From positions 1 through 12,448 of the forward strand of contig JAEYXM010000242.1 in the NCBI GenBank assembly GCA_023428465.1: 12,448 nucleotides of DNA. The letters run 5' to 3'. This stretch comes from Actinomycetes bacterium (lineage in GTDB: Bacteria; Actinomycetota; Actinomycetes; Actinomycetales; Cellulomonadaceae). Within the stretch, counting starts at the first letter, position 1; the number at the start of each line of letters is the position of its first letter. Positions 1-5,649 of this stretch are shown here, one piece after another. Made by a program: the position numbers and the translations under genes. The notes below the pieces were generated by a model. It saw nothing but the letters and a program-made list of their open reading frames with translations. It had not been told where the DNA came from and did no database searches.

Positions 1-896
1 GCCGCGGTGAACTCCGTCGGGATGAACCAGACCTTGTTCGACTGGGTGCGCGAGATCTCCGGGAGCATCTGCAGGTACTGGTACGCGAGCAGCTTGGGGT
101 CGGCGTCACCGCGGTGGATGGCGTCGAAGACCTGGAGGATCGCGCGCGCGTCACCCTCGGCCTTCAGGACCGCGGCCTGTGCGGAACCCTCGGCCCGCAG
201 GATCGCTGCCTGCTTCTCACCCTCGGCCGTGAGGATCTGGGACTGCTTCACGCCTTCGGCGGTGAGGATCGCCGCACGACGGTCGCGCTCGGCGCGCATC
301 TGCTGTTCCATCGCACCCTGCACGCTCTGCGGCGGGTCGATGGACTTCAGCTCGACGCGGTTCACGCGGACGCCCCAGCGCCCGGTCGCCTCATCGAGCA
401 CCCCGCGCAGCTGGCCGTTGATCTGGTCGCGGCTCGTCAGCGTCTGCTCGAGGTCCATCGAGCCGACGACGTTACGCAGCGTGGTGACCGTGAGCTGCTC
501 GATACCGGTGATGTAGTTCGCGATCTCGTAGACCGCGGACTTCGGATCCGTCACCTGGAAGTAGATGACCGTGTCGATGCTCACGACCAGGTTGTCCGAG
601 GTGATGACCGGCTGCGGCGGGAACGAGACGACCTGCTCGCGCAGGTCGACGATCGCCCGGATGCGGTCGATGAACGGCACGAGGACGTGCAGACCGGCGT
701 CGAGGGTGCGCGAGAAACGACCCAGGCGCTCCACGAGGTACGCGCGCGACTGCGGGACGATCCTGACCGCGCGGATGAGCGCGATGACGACGAACAGGAT
801 GATGAGGCCGAGGATCACCAGCCCTGCGGTCTCGGCGGGGTTGTCCTCGCCCGTGCTGGCCAGCACGTGGCCGGCCCCCGTGACCCATGTGTTCAC
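1..896 (-). CDS. SPFH/band 7 (stomatin-like) membrane protein, 3' end missing
   Basis: Members of the SPFH family (stomatin, prohibitin, flotillin, E. coli QmcA) form membrane-anchored oligomeric cages or scaffolds linked to membrane microdomains. The GTG start at 896 gives 298 visible residues before the window edge. One transmembrane helix covers about residues 24-43. The SPFH domain follows, opening with IVPQSRAYLVERLGR (46-60) and containing GLHVLVPFIDRI and the RNVVGSMDLEQTL stretch near 141-153. A helical region with four 11-residue repeats (209-252) precedes the oligomerisation-type C-terminus. GGAGGAG at 902-908 fixes the start and sits directly before the stop of the upstream NfeD-like gene, 14 bases away, so the two are almost certainly co-transcribed. 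The N-terminal anchor and NfeD partner fit the QmcA/stomatin branch rather than HflK/HflC. The family call is firm; the exact function is unknown. Confidence 0.93.
   Translation of the reverse strand, partial: MNTWVTGAGHVLASTGEDNPAETAGLVILGLIILFVVIALIRAVRIVPQSRAYLVERLGRFSRTLDAGLHVLVPFIDRIRAIVDLREQVVSFPPQPVITSDNLVVSIDTVIYFQVTDPKSAVYEIANYITGIEQLTVTTLRNVVGSMDLEQTLTSRDQINGQLRGVLDEATGRWGVRVNRVELKSIDPPQSVQGAMEQQMRAERDRRAAILTAEGVKQSQILTAEGEKQAAILRAEGSAQAAVLKAEGDARAILQVFDAIHRGDADPKLLAYQYLQMLPEISRTQSNKVWFIPTEFTA
141..272 (-). repeat. Four tandem 33-base units encoding 11-residue repeats in the SPFH protein
   Basis: Residues 209-252 of the SPFH protein read as four consecutive 11-residue units: AILTAEGVKQS, QILTAEGEKQA, AILRAEGSAQA and AVLKAEGDARA. 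The core pattern is (I/V)-L-x-A-E-G with alternating Lys/Arg and Gln/Ala. Hendecad repeats of this kind form long straight helices or right-handed coiled coils, as in the outer wall of SPFH cages. The repetition is clearest at protein level; the DNA units have diverged in third codon positions. Confidence 0.8.
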
Positions 897-901
897 GCGT
901 T

Positions 902-908
902 CTCCTCC
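902..908 (-). promoter_or_regulatory. Ribosome-binding site that fixes the SPFH start
   Basis: On the minus strand GGAGGAG lies 5 bases before the GTG at 896 and ends just after the NfeD stop codon (911-913). No ATG occurs near the N-terminus, so this site decides the start. Confidence 0.75.
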
Positions 909-910
909 GT

Positions 911-1372
911 CTATGCCGACGGGCCGCTCGTGGCGGGCCCGTTCGTGCGTTGGCGGGTCACCACAGCGGTGGCCCCCTCGATCTTCACGACCGTGACCTC
1001 GTCGCCGACGTCGATCGTGCCAGGGTCGTCGGTGCGCGCCGTCCAGACCTCGCCGGCGAGCTTGACGCGGCCCGAGTGCTCCGTGACCGGCAGCACGACG
1101 ACGGCCTCACGGCCGATGTGGGCGGCGGCGTTGGTCTCGGCGAGCGGGACGCGCACGCGCAGGTGGCGCAGCAGCCAGGGCCGCAGAGCGAGCAGCAGGA
1201 GGGTGGACGTCACGGCGAAGCCGATGATCTGGACCCACAGCGGTGCGCCGGCCGCAGCCAGACCACCCGCGACCAGAGCACCACCCGCGAACATCACGAG
1301 CACGAGGTCGACGGTGAGCATCTCGATCACGCCCAGGAGCAGTGCCGCTCCGAGCCAAATACCCCACGTCAT
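911..1372 (-). CDS. NfeD-like membrane protein with C-terminal OB-fold
   Basis: NfeD-family proteins are small membrane proteins with a soluble beta-barrel (OB-fold) and are nearly always encoded beside SPFH proteins, with which they are thought to form a complex. This 153-residue protein has three hydrophobic segments at about residues 4-20, 22-42 and 46-66. The soluble domain at about 85-140 carries the typical pattern GREAVVVLPV, GRVKLAGEVWTAR and VGDEVTVVKIEGATAVV. It is the short class, lacking the ClpP-like protease domain of long NfeD proteins. The ATG at 1372 has GGGAGGG at 1380-1386. The SPFH gene begins 14 bases after its stop. Rv1487-Rv1488 of Mycobacterium tuberculosis, as I remember them, have the same NfeD-SPFH order. 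The call is secure; what the pair does in this organism is not visible. Confidence 0.92.
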   Translation of the reverse strand: MTWGIWLGAALLLGVIEMLTVDLVLVMFAGGALVAGGLAAAGAPLWVQIIGFAVTSTLLLLALRPWLLRHLRVRVPLAETNAAAHIGREAVVVLPVTEHSGRVKLAGEVWTARTDDPGTIDVGDEVTVVKIEGATAVVTRQRTNGPATSGPSA

Positions 1373-1401
1373 GTCCGTTCCCTCCCGATGTGCGCCCGTT
1401 G

Positions 1402-1407
1402 ATCCTA
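1402..1407 (-). promoter_or_regulatory. Candidate -10 element of the nfeD-SPFH operon
   Basis: TAGGAT on the minus strand matches the actinobacterial TANNNT pattern. It would start a transcript near 1395 with a leader of about 23 bases that includes the GGGAGGG ribosome-binding site. I see no good -35 box. Confidence 0.5.
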
Positions 1408-1420
1408 ACTATGCGCGAGC

Positions 1421-1462
1421 CCCCAGGGTGGCGGCATCCGTCCCCGACTTCGCGACCTGGGG
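1421..1462 (-). terminator. Possible terminator hairpin after the ABC ATPase gene
   Basis: CCCCAGG at 1421-1427 and CCTGGGG at 1456-1462 are perfect 7-base arms around a 28-base loop, just downstream of the ABC ATPase stop. The long loop and absence of a T-run make this only a candidate. If real, it would separate the ABC gene from the nfeD operon. Confidence 0.35.
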
Positions 1463-1472
1463 CCCGACCTCC

Positions 1473-2252
1473 TCAGCCGACGGCGCGGGCGCTGAACCGC
1501 TCGCCGTGCCGCTCGACGGCAAGCTCGGTGCCGAAGGCCTCCGACAGGTGCTGCGGCGTGATGACCTCGTCGAGCGGCCCTGCCGCACTGATGCGCCCGT
1601 CGCGCAGGAGGAGCCCGTGGGTGAAGCCCACCGGGATCTCCTCGACGTGGTGGGTGACCAGCACGAGGACGGGCGAGCGCGGGTCGCGGGCCAGCTCGGT
1701 CAGCGCCCCGAGGAGCTCCTCGCGGCCCCCGAGGTCCAGGCCGGCCGCCGGCTCGTCCAGGAGCAGCAGCTCGGGGTCCGTCATGAGCGCGCGGGCGATC
1801 TGCACGCGCTTGCGCTCGCCCTCGCTGAGGGTCCCGAAGGTCCGGTCCACGAGGCGCCCGACGCCGAACACGTCCAGGAGCACCCGCGCCCGCTCGTGGT
1901 CGAGCGCCTCGTACGCCTCGCGCCACCGCCCGGTCGTGCCGTACGCGGCCGTGAGCACGACGTCGAGCACGGCCTCCCCCGGCGGGATCCGGTCCGCGAG
2001 GGCCGCGGAGGCCACGCCGATGCGCGGCCTCAGCTCGAAGACGTCGACGGCCCCGAGGCGCCGGCCCAGCACGTGGGCGGTCCCGGCCGTCGGGTGCATG
2101 CGCCCCGACGCGATCTGCAGGAGCGTCGTCTTGCCGGCGCCGTTGGGGCCGAGCACGACCCAGCGCTCACCCTCGGCCACGCTCCACGACACCTGGTCGA
2201 GGATCGCCCGGTCGCCCCGGCGGATCGTCACGTCCTGAAGCTGGAGCACCAT
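1473..2252 (-). CDS. Orphan ABC transporter ATP-binding protein
   Basis: This is a single ABC nucleotide-binding domain of 259 residues. It has Walker A GPNGAGKTT (35-43), a signature reading LSEGERKR (142-149) in place of LSGGQ, Walker B LLLLDEP (162-168) and an H-loop VTHH (199-202). No membrane-spanning partner or binding protein is encoded nearby, so substrate and permease are unknown. The SEGE signature and the ending, which lacks extra domains, resemble stand-alone ATPases of the YlmA/ModF-like group common in actinobacteria. I chose the ATG at 2252 because the ABC fold starts at once (MVLQLQDVTIRRGDRAIL) and TAGGGT lies 7 bases upstream, suggesting a leaderless mRNA. A longer start at 2297 would add 15 residues without homology to the fold. 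It is divergent from the 2320 gene, and the next gene downstream is nfeD after 100 bases. Confidence 0.85.
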   Translation of the reverse strand: MVLQLQDVTIRRGDRAILDQVSWSVAEGERWVVLGPNGAGKTTLLQIASGRMHPTAGTAHVLGRRLGAVDVFELRPRIGVASAALADRIPPGEAVLDVVLTAAYGTTGRWREAYEALDHERARVLLDVFGVGRLVDRTFGTLSEGERKRVQIARALMTDPELLLLDEPAAGLDLGGREELLGALTELARDPRSPVLVLVTHHVEEIPVGFTHGLLLRDGRISAAGPLDEVITPQHLSEAFGTELAVERHGERFSARAVG

Positions 2253-2259
2253 GGCCCCG

Positions 2260-2265
2260 ACCCTA
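2260..2265 (-). promoter_or_regulatory. Candidate leaderless -10 element of the ABC ATPase gene
   Basis: TAGGGT on the minus strand is followed by 7 bases and then the ATG at 2252. This spacing puts the expected transcription start at or next to the start codon. No convincing Shine-Dalgarno or -35 is present. Confidence 0.55.
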
Positions 2266-2307
2266 ACCCGGGCCGGTGGCGGTGACGGCCGGGCCACGCC
2301 CGGGAGC

Positions 2308-2313
2308 TACCGT
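2308..2313 (+). promoter_or_regulatory. Candidate leaderless -10 element of the 2320 gene
   Basis: TACCGT is followed by exactly 6 bases (GGAGCG) and the GTG at 2320. The GGAG next to the start is too close to act as a normal ribosome-binding site, so a leaderless transcript is the better reading. Confidence 0.5.
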
Positions 2314-2319
2314 GGAGCG

Positions 2320-3075
2320 GTGGACCACGCCGTGCTGGACCTGCCCCGGTCCATCCACCTCGCGATCTGGCTCCCCCACGCCTGGACGCCGGCAGCCGCG
2401 GAGCGCGCCCTCGCCGTCGTGCAGGGTGACGACGAGGAGCACGCCGTGGCCGGCCCGGACGCCCCGGCAACGGACCTGCGCGGCCTCATCGACGCCTGGG
2501 CCGGCGACGTCCGCCACGTCGCGGCCGTCCTCCCGGCCGCGGGAGACGTCCAGGGCGTCCCGCCGGCGTTGAGCCGGGCGGCGGTCGACGCCGGCGAGTG
2601 CGTTCTCGTGACGACGTCCGCGGGGTCCTTCGGGGCGGTGCCGCTGGTGACGGAGTTCGGCAGCGGGGCCGAACCCGGGTTCCTCGTCGAGTGGGACGTG
2701 CGCGAGGTGCCCGCCTGGTCGCTCGCCGTGGTGGGCGCCGTCGGCACCCTCGCCGAGGCCGAGCGCGAGCTGCGCGGCGCGCTCCTGACCGCGACGGACG
2801 CACTGGACTCGCTCGGCACCGCGCAGTGGCGCCCAGAGGCCGCGGAGGCCCTCGAGGCACTGCGCGCGACCCCGTGGCACCTGCCGCCCGAGCTCGACCA
2901 GCGGCGCGCCCGCGTCCTCGCCCTCGCTGCACGCCTGCGCCTCATCGTCGACCTGGCCGTCACCGACGACGGCGGGGCGGTCAACCTCTGGCAGGCCGAC
3001 CAGCGCTCCGCGGCGCTGCGGCACGTCGACCACGCCGCGCGCCGCGCGCTGTGCTCGGCGACGCTCGTCGCCTGA
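2320..3075 (+). CDS. Conserved actinobacterial protein of unknown function
   Basis: I do not recognise a named family. The 251-residue protein has no signal peptide or membrane helix. The N-terminal part (about 1-150) looks alpha/beta: it opens DHAVLDLPRSIHLAIWLPHAW and contains ECVLVTTSAGSFGAVPLV near 93-110. The C-terminal part (about 170-251) is helical and Arg/Ala-rich, with WHLPPELDQRRARVLALAAR (186-205) and VNLWQADQRSAALRHVDHAAR (221-241). From memory, similar C-terminal helices occur in uncharacterised Streptomyces proteins. The GTG at 2320 was chosen because TACCGT sits 6 bases upstream; upstream in-frame codons would run into the divergent ABC promoter. The gene is convergent with glgA, the stops being 8 bases apart. 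Codon use and reading-frame length show it is real; its role is unknown. Confidence 0.8.
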   Translation: MDHAVLDLPRSIHLAIWLPHAWTPAAAERALAVVQGDDEEHAVAGPDAPATDLRGLIDAWAGDVRHVAAVLPAAGDVQGVPPALSRAAVDAGECVLVTTSAGSFGAVPLVTEFGSGAEPGFLVEWDVREVPAWSLAVVGAVGTLAEAERELRGALLTATDALDSLGTAQWRPEAAEALEALRATPWHLPPELDQRRARVLALAARLRLIVDLAVTDDGGAVNLWQADQRSAALRHVDHAARRALCSATLVA

Positions 3076-3087
3076 GGCTGCGCTCAG
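3072..3087. terminator. Small hairpin over two convergent stop codons
   Basis: CTGAG at 3072-3076 and CTCAG at 3083-3087 form 5-base arms around GCTGCG. Each arm contains the stop codon of one of the converging genes (3073-3075 and 3084-3086). A wider pair, GCTCGG (3053-3058) with CCGAGC (3092-3097), encloses it. With no T-run, terminator function is only possible. Confidence 0.3.
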
Positions 3088-4286
3088 AGCACCGAGCGGT
3101 AGACCTCCAGCGTGCGCTCCCCGATGGTCTCCCACGCGAAGTGCTCCTCGACCCGGCGGCGGGCGGCCCGCCCCATCTCGGCCGCGCGGGCCGGGTCGGA
3201 GACCGCGGCCGTCAGGGCGTCGCCGAGGTCGGCGACGAACGCCTCCGGGTGCACGGGCGTGCCCGTCCCGTCCGCGACCTGCTCGATCGGCACGAGCCAG
3301 CCGGTCTCGCCGTCGACGATCACCTCGGGGATGCCGCCGGTCGCCGTGCCGACGACCGGCAGGCCGCACGCCATGGCCTCGAGGTTCACGATGCCCAGCG
3401 GCTCGTAGACCGACGGGCACACGAAGACCGTGGCGGCTGCGAGAACGGCGGTCAGCTGCTCACGGGGCAGCATCTCCTCGACCCACACGACGCCACCGCC
3501 GCGCGCGACGCGCAGCGTGTCGACCAGGCCGGAGACCTCGGCGAGGATCTCGGGGGTGTCGGGCGCACCCGCGCACAGGACCAGCTGCACGTCGGCCGGG
3601 AGCCGCTCCGCTGCGCGCAGCAGGTACGGCAGGCCCTTCTGACGCGTGATGCGACCGACAAAGACGATCGTGGGGCGCCGCGGGTCGATCCCGAGCCGCT
3701 GCAGGGTCGCCGCAGCGGCCTCGAGCTCGTCGCCCGCGGGTCGGCGCCACCCGGTCAGGTCGATGCCGTTGTGCACCACATGCACGCGCGCCGGGTCGAC
3801 GGCCGGGTAGGAACGCAGGATGTCCTCGCGCATGCCGCCGCTCACCGCGACGACGGCCGCCGCGCCCTCGTACGCGGTGCGCTCCGCCCAGCCGGACAGC
3901 CGGTAGCCGCCGCCGAGCTGCTCGGCCTTCCACGGGCGCAGCGGCTCGAGGCTGTGCGCCGTCACGACGTGCGGCACGTCGTACAGCAGGCCCGCGATGT
4001 GCCCGGCCATGTTGGCGTACCAGGTGTGCGAGTGCACGACGTCGGCTCCGTCGGCGCCGCCCGCCATCAGCAGGTCGACGGCGAGGGTGCGCAGGGCCGG
4101 GTTCGCCTCCGCGAGGCCCGATGGCGTGTCGTACCCGGCGACGTCGGGCGCGTCGCGCGGGCCGTCGAAGCACCGCACCCGCACGTCCACCTGACGGCGC
4201 AGCACGGCCGCGAGCTCGGTCACGTGGACACCCGCCCCGCCGTACACGAACGGCGGGTACTCCCTGGTGAGAAGATCGACGCGCAC
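3084..4286 (-). CDS. glgA: Glycogen synthase of the actinobacterial GlgA/GlgM type (GT4)
   Basis: This 400-residue GT-B glycosyltransferase belongs to the short actinobacterial GlgA group. Its mycobacterial member GlgM (Rv1212c) uses ADP-glucose and glucose-1-phosphate to make maltose-1-phosphate for alpha-glucan synthesis, and it also has glycogen synthase activity. Visible features are the N-terminal glycine loop YGGAGVHV (15-22), HSHTWYANMAG (85-95), the nucleotide-sugar region GRITRQKG (211-218) and the retaining-GT E-x7-E motif EPLGIVNLE (295-303). The GTG at 4286 gives the canonical MRVDLLTREYPPFVYGG opening. Upstream, TAGCGT then 6 bases precedes the start, so the transcript is probably leaderless. 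It is divergent from glgC, which supplies ADP-glucose, exactly as in M. tuberculosis. Whether it makes mainly maltose-1-phosphate or elongates glycogen cannot be read from sequence. Confidence 0.93.
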   Translation of the reverse strand: MRVDLLTREYPPFVYGGAGVHVTELAAVLRRQVDVRVRCFDGPRDAPDVAGYDTPSGLAEANPALRTLAVDLLMAGGADGADVVHSHTWYANMAGHIAGLLYDVPHVVTAHSLEPLRPWKAEQLGGGYRLSGWAERTAYEGAAAVVAVSGGMREDILRSYPAVDPARVHVVHNGIDLTGWRRPAGDELEAAAATLQRLGIDPRRPTIVFVGRITRQKGLPYLLRAAERLPADVQLVLCAGAPDTPEILAEVSGLVDTLRVARGGGVVWVEEMLPREQLTAVLAAATVFVCPSVYEPLGIVNLEAMACGLPVVGTATGGIPEVIVDGETGWLVPIEQVADGTGTPVHPEAFVADLGDALTAAVSDPARAAEMGRAARRRVEEHFAWETIGERTLEVYRSVL

Positions 4287-4291
4287 AGCGA

Positions 4292-4303
4292 CACGCTAGC
4301 GTG
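4292..4303. repeat. Perfect 12-base palindrome between glgA and glgC
   Basis: CACGCTAGCGTG is its own reverse complement. It lies 5 bases upstream of the glgA start codon and overlaps the glgA -10 element, a position suited to an operator or simply coincident with the promoter. No known regulator motif was matched. Confidence 0.6.
4293..4298 (-). promoter_or_regulatory. Candidate leaderless -10 element of glgA
   Basis: TAGCGT on the minus strand is followed by 6 bases and the GTG at 4286. The predicted transcription start coincides with the G of the start codon, and there is no ribosome-binding site. Confidence 0.6.
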
Positions 4304-4341
4304 CCGGGGCGCGTCTTCTGGCTCCTGGGCCCTCGCAGCCC

Positions 4342-4347
4342 TAGGGT
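4342..4347 (+). promoter_or_regulatory. Candidate leaderless -10 element of glgC
   Basis: TAGGGT is followed by 6 bases (CGGACC) and the ATG at 4354, with no Shine-Dalgarno sequence. The same hexamer and next three bases (TAGGGTCGG) occur before the ABC ATPase start at 2252. Confidence 0.6.
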
Positions 4348-4353
4348 CGGACC

Positions 4354-5595
4354 ATGGCAGCGCCCCACGTCCTGGCTATCGTCCTCGCCGGCGGCGAGGG
4401 CAAGCGGCTCATGCCGCTCACCTCCGACCGCGCCAAGCCCGCGGTCCCCTTCGGCGGCATGTACCGCCTGGTGGACTTCGCGCTGTCCAACCTCGTGAAC
4501 TCGCGGTACCTGCAGATCATCGTGCTGACCCAGTACAAGTCGCACAGCCTCGACCGGCACGTCGCCCGCACGTGGCGCATGTCGCCGCTGCTCGGCAACT
4601 ACGTCGCGCCCGTGCCCGCGCAGCAGCGCGTCGGCAAGCACTGGTACCTCGGCAGCGCCGACGCGATCTACCAGTGCCTCAACATCATCGAGGACGAGCG
4701 CCCCGACATCGTGGTCGCCGTCGGCGCCGACCACGTGTACCGGATGGACTTCTCGCAGATGGTCGATGCGCACATCGCGTCGGGCGCCGAGTTCACGGTC
4801 TCGGCGATCCGCCAGCCCATCTCGCTCGCCGACCAGTTCGGCGTGATCCAGACCGCCGAGGACGACCCGACGCGGATCTCCGCCTTCCTGGAGAAGCCCG
4901 AGAACCCCGTGGGGCTTGCGGACTCCCCCGGCGAGATCCTCGCGTCGATGGGCAACTACGTCGCCGACGCGGACGCGCTCATCGAGGCCGTGACCAAGGA
5001 CTCCGAGGACCCGACGTCCAAGCACGACATGGGCGGCGACATCGTGCCCTACTTCGTCGACAAGGGGACGGCGGCGGTCTACGACTTCATCCGCAACGAC
5101 GTCGCCGGCTCGACCGACCGGGACCGCGACTACTGGCGCGACGTCGGGACGATGGACGCGTACTACGACGCGCACCTCGACCTGATCTCGGTCAACCCGG
5201 TGTTCAACCTCTACAACACCGACTGGCCGCTGTTCTCCGGGTACATCGGCATGCCGCCCGCGAAGTTCGTGCACGCCGGCCCCGGGCGCCTCGGCCACGC
5301 CGCGGACTCGCTGGTCTCCCCCGGCGTGATCGTGTCCGGCGCGACCGTCTCCGGGTCCGTGCTCTCGCCCGGCGTCTACCTGCACTCGTGGTCGTCGGTG
5401 AGCGACTCCGTGATCCTCGACAACTCGGTCGTGGGGCGGCACGCCCAGGTGCACCGCGCGATCCTCGACAAGAACGTCATGGTGGAGGAGCGTGCGCGCG
5501 TCGGCATCGACCCCGAGCACGACCGGGCGCGCGGGTTCACCGTGACGGAGTCGGGGATCACCGTGGTGCCCAAGGGCACCGTCGTGCACGCCTGA
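4354..5595 (+). CDS. glgC: Glucose-1-phosphate adenylyltransferase (ADP-glucose pyrophosphorylase)
   Basis: The enzyme makes ADP-glucose and pyrophosphate from ATP and glucose-1-phosphate, the committed step of bacterial glycogen synthesis, and is usually allosterically controlled. All hallmarks are present in 413 residues: the nucleotide-binding loop LAGGEGKRLMPLT (11-23) with the following RAKPAVPFGG (26-35), HWYLGSADAI (96-105), the metal-binding region VGADHVYRMD (123-132), the sugar-phosphate site FLEKP (178-182) and WRDVGTMDAYY (261-271). A left-handed beta-helix domain follows from about 315. Length is normal for the bacterial homotetrameric enzyme. It is divergent from glgA across 67 bases, so both may share regulation. 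A strong hairpin follows the stop codon at 15 bases. There is no sign of damage. Confidence 0.97.
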   Translation: MAAPHVLAIVLAGGEGKRLMPLTSDRAKPAVPFGGMYRLVDFALSNLVNSRYLQIIVLTQYKSHSLDRHVARTWRMSPLLGNYVAPVPAQQRVGKHWYLGSADAIYQCLNIIEDERPDIVVAVGADHVYRMDFSQMVDAHIASGAEFTVSAIRQPISLADQFGVIQTAEDDPTRISAFLEKPENPVGLADSPGEILASMGNYVADADALIEAVTKDSEDPTSKHDMGGDIVPYFVDKGTAAVYDFIRNDVAGSTDRDRDYWRDVGTMDAYYDAHLDLISVNPVFNLYNTDWPLFSGYIGMPPAKFVHAGPGRLGHAADSLVSPGVIVSGATVSGSVLSPGVYLHSWSSVSDSVILDNSVVGRHAQVHRAILDKNVMVEERARVGIDPEHDRARGFTVTESGITVVPKGTVVHA

Positions 5596-5609
5596 GGCCC
5601 GCGTCCAGG

Positions 5610-5635
5610 CCCTGGGCGCCCCGAGACGCCCAGGG
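5610..5635. terminator. Bidirectional terminator between glgC and the DUF1015 gene
   Basis: CCCTGGGCG (5610-5618) and CGCCCAGGG (5627-5635) form a perfect 9-base GC-rich stem with an 8-base loop, centred in the 54-base gap between two converging genes. There is no T-run, as is common for actinobacterial hairpin terminators, so it could serve both strands. Confidence 0.7.
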
Positions 5636-5649
5636 TGCCCGCGACGGGC

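Noticed and set aside
114..2285. A 723-codon open frame on the plus strand
   Set aside because: It is antisense to the SPFH, NfeD and ABC genes, its translation is a low-complexity Arg/Asp/Val mix, and it is explained by the scarcity of stops in GC-rich DNA.
2267..2304. Two CCCGGG hexamers and GGCCG/CGGCC arms in the ABC/unknown-gene intergenic region
   Set aside because: Short palindromes of G and C are expected by chance at this base composition, and no longer arm is formed.
3460..5589. A 709-codon open frame on the minus strand opposite glgC
   Set aside because: His/Val/Asp-rich mirror of glgC codons, extending out of frame through glgA; no ribosome-binding site or recognisable fold.
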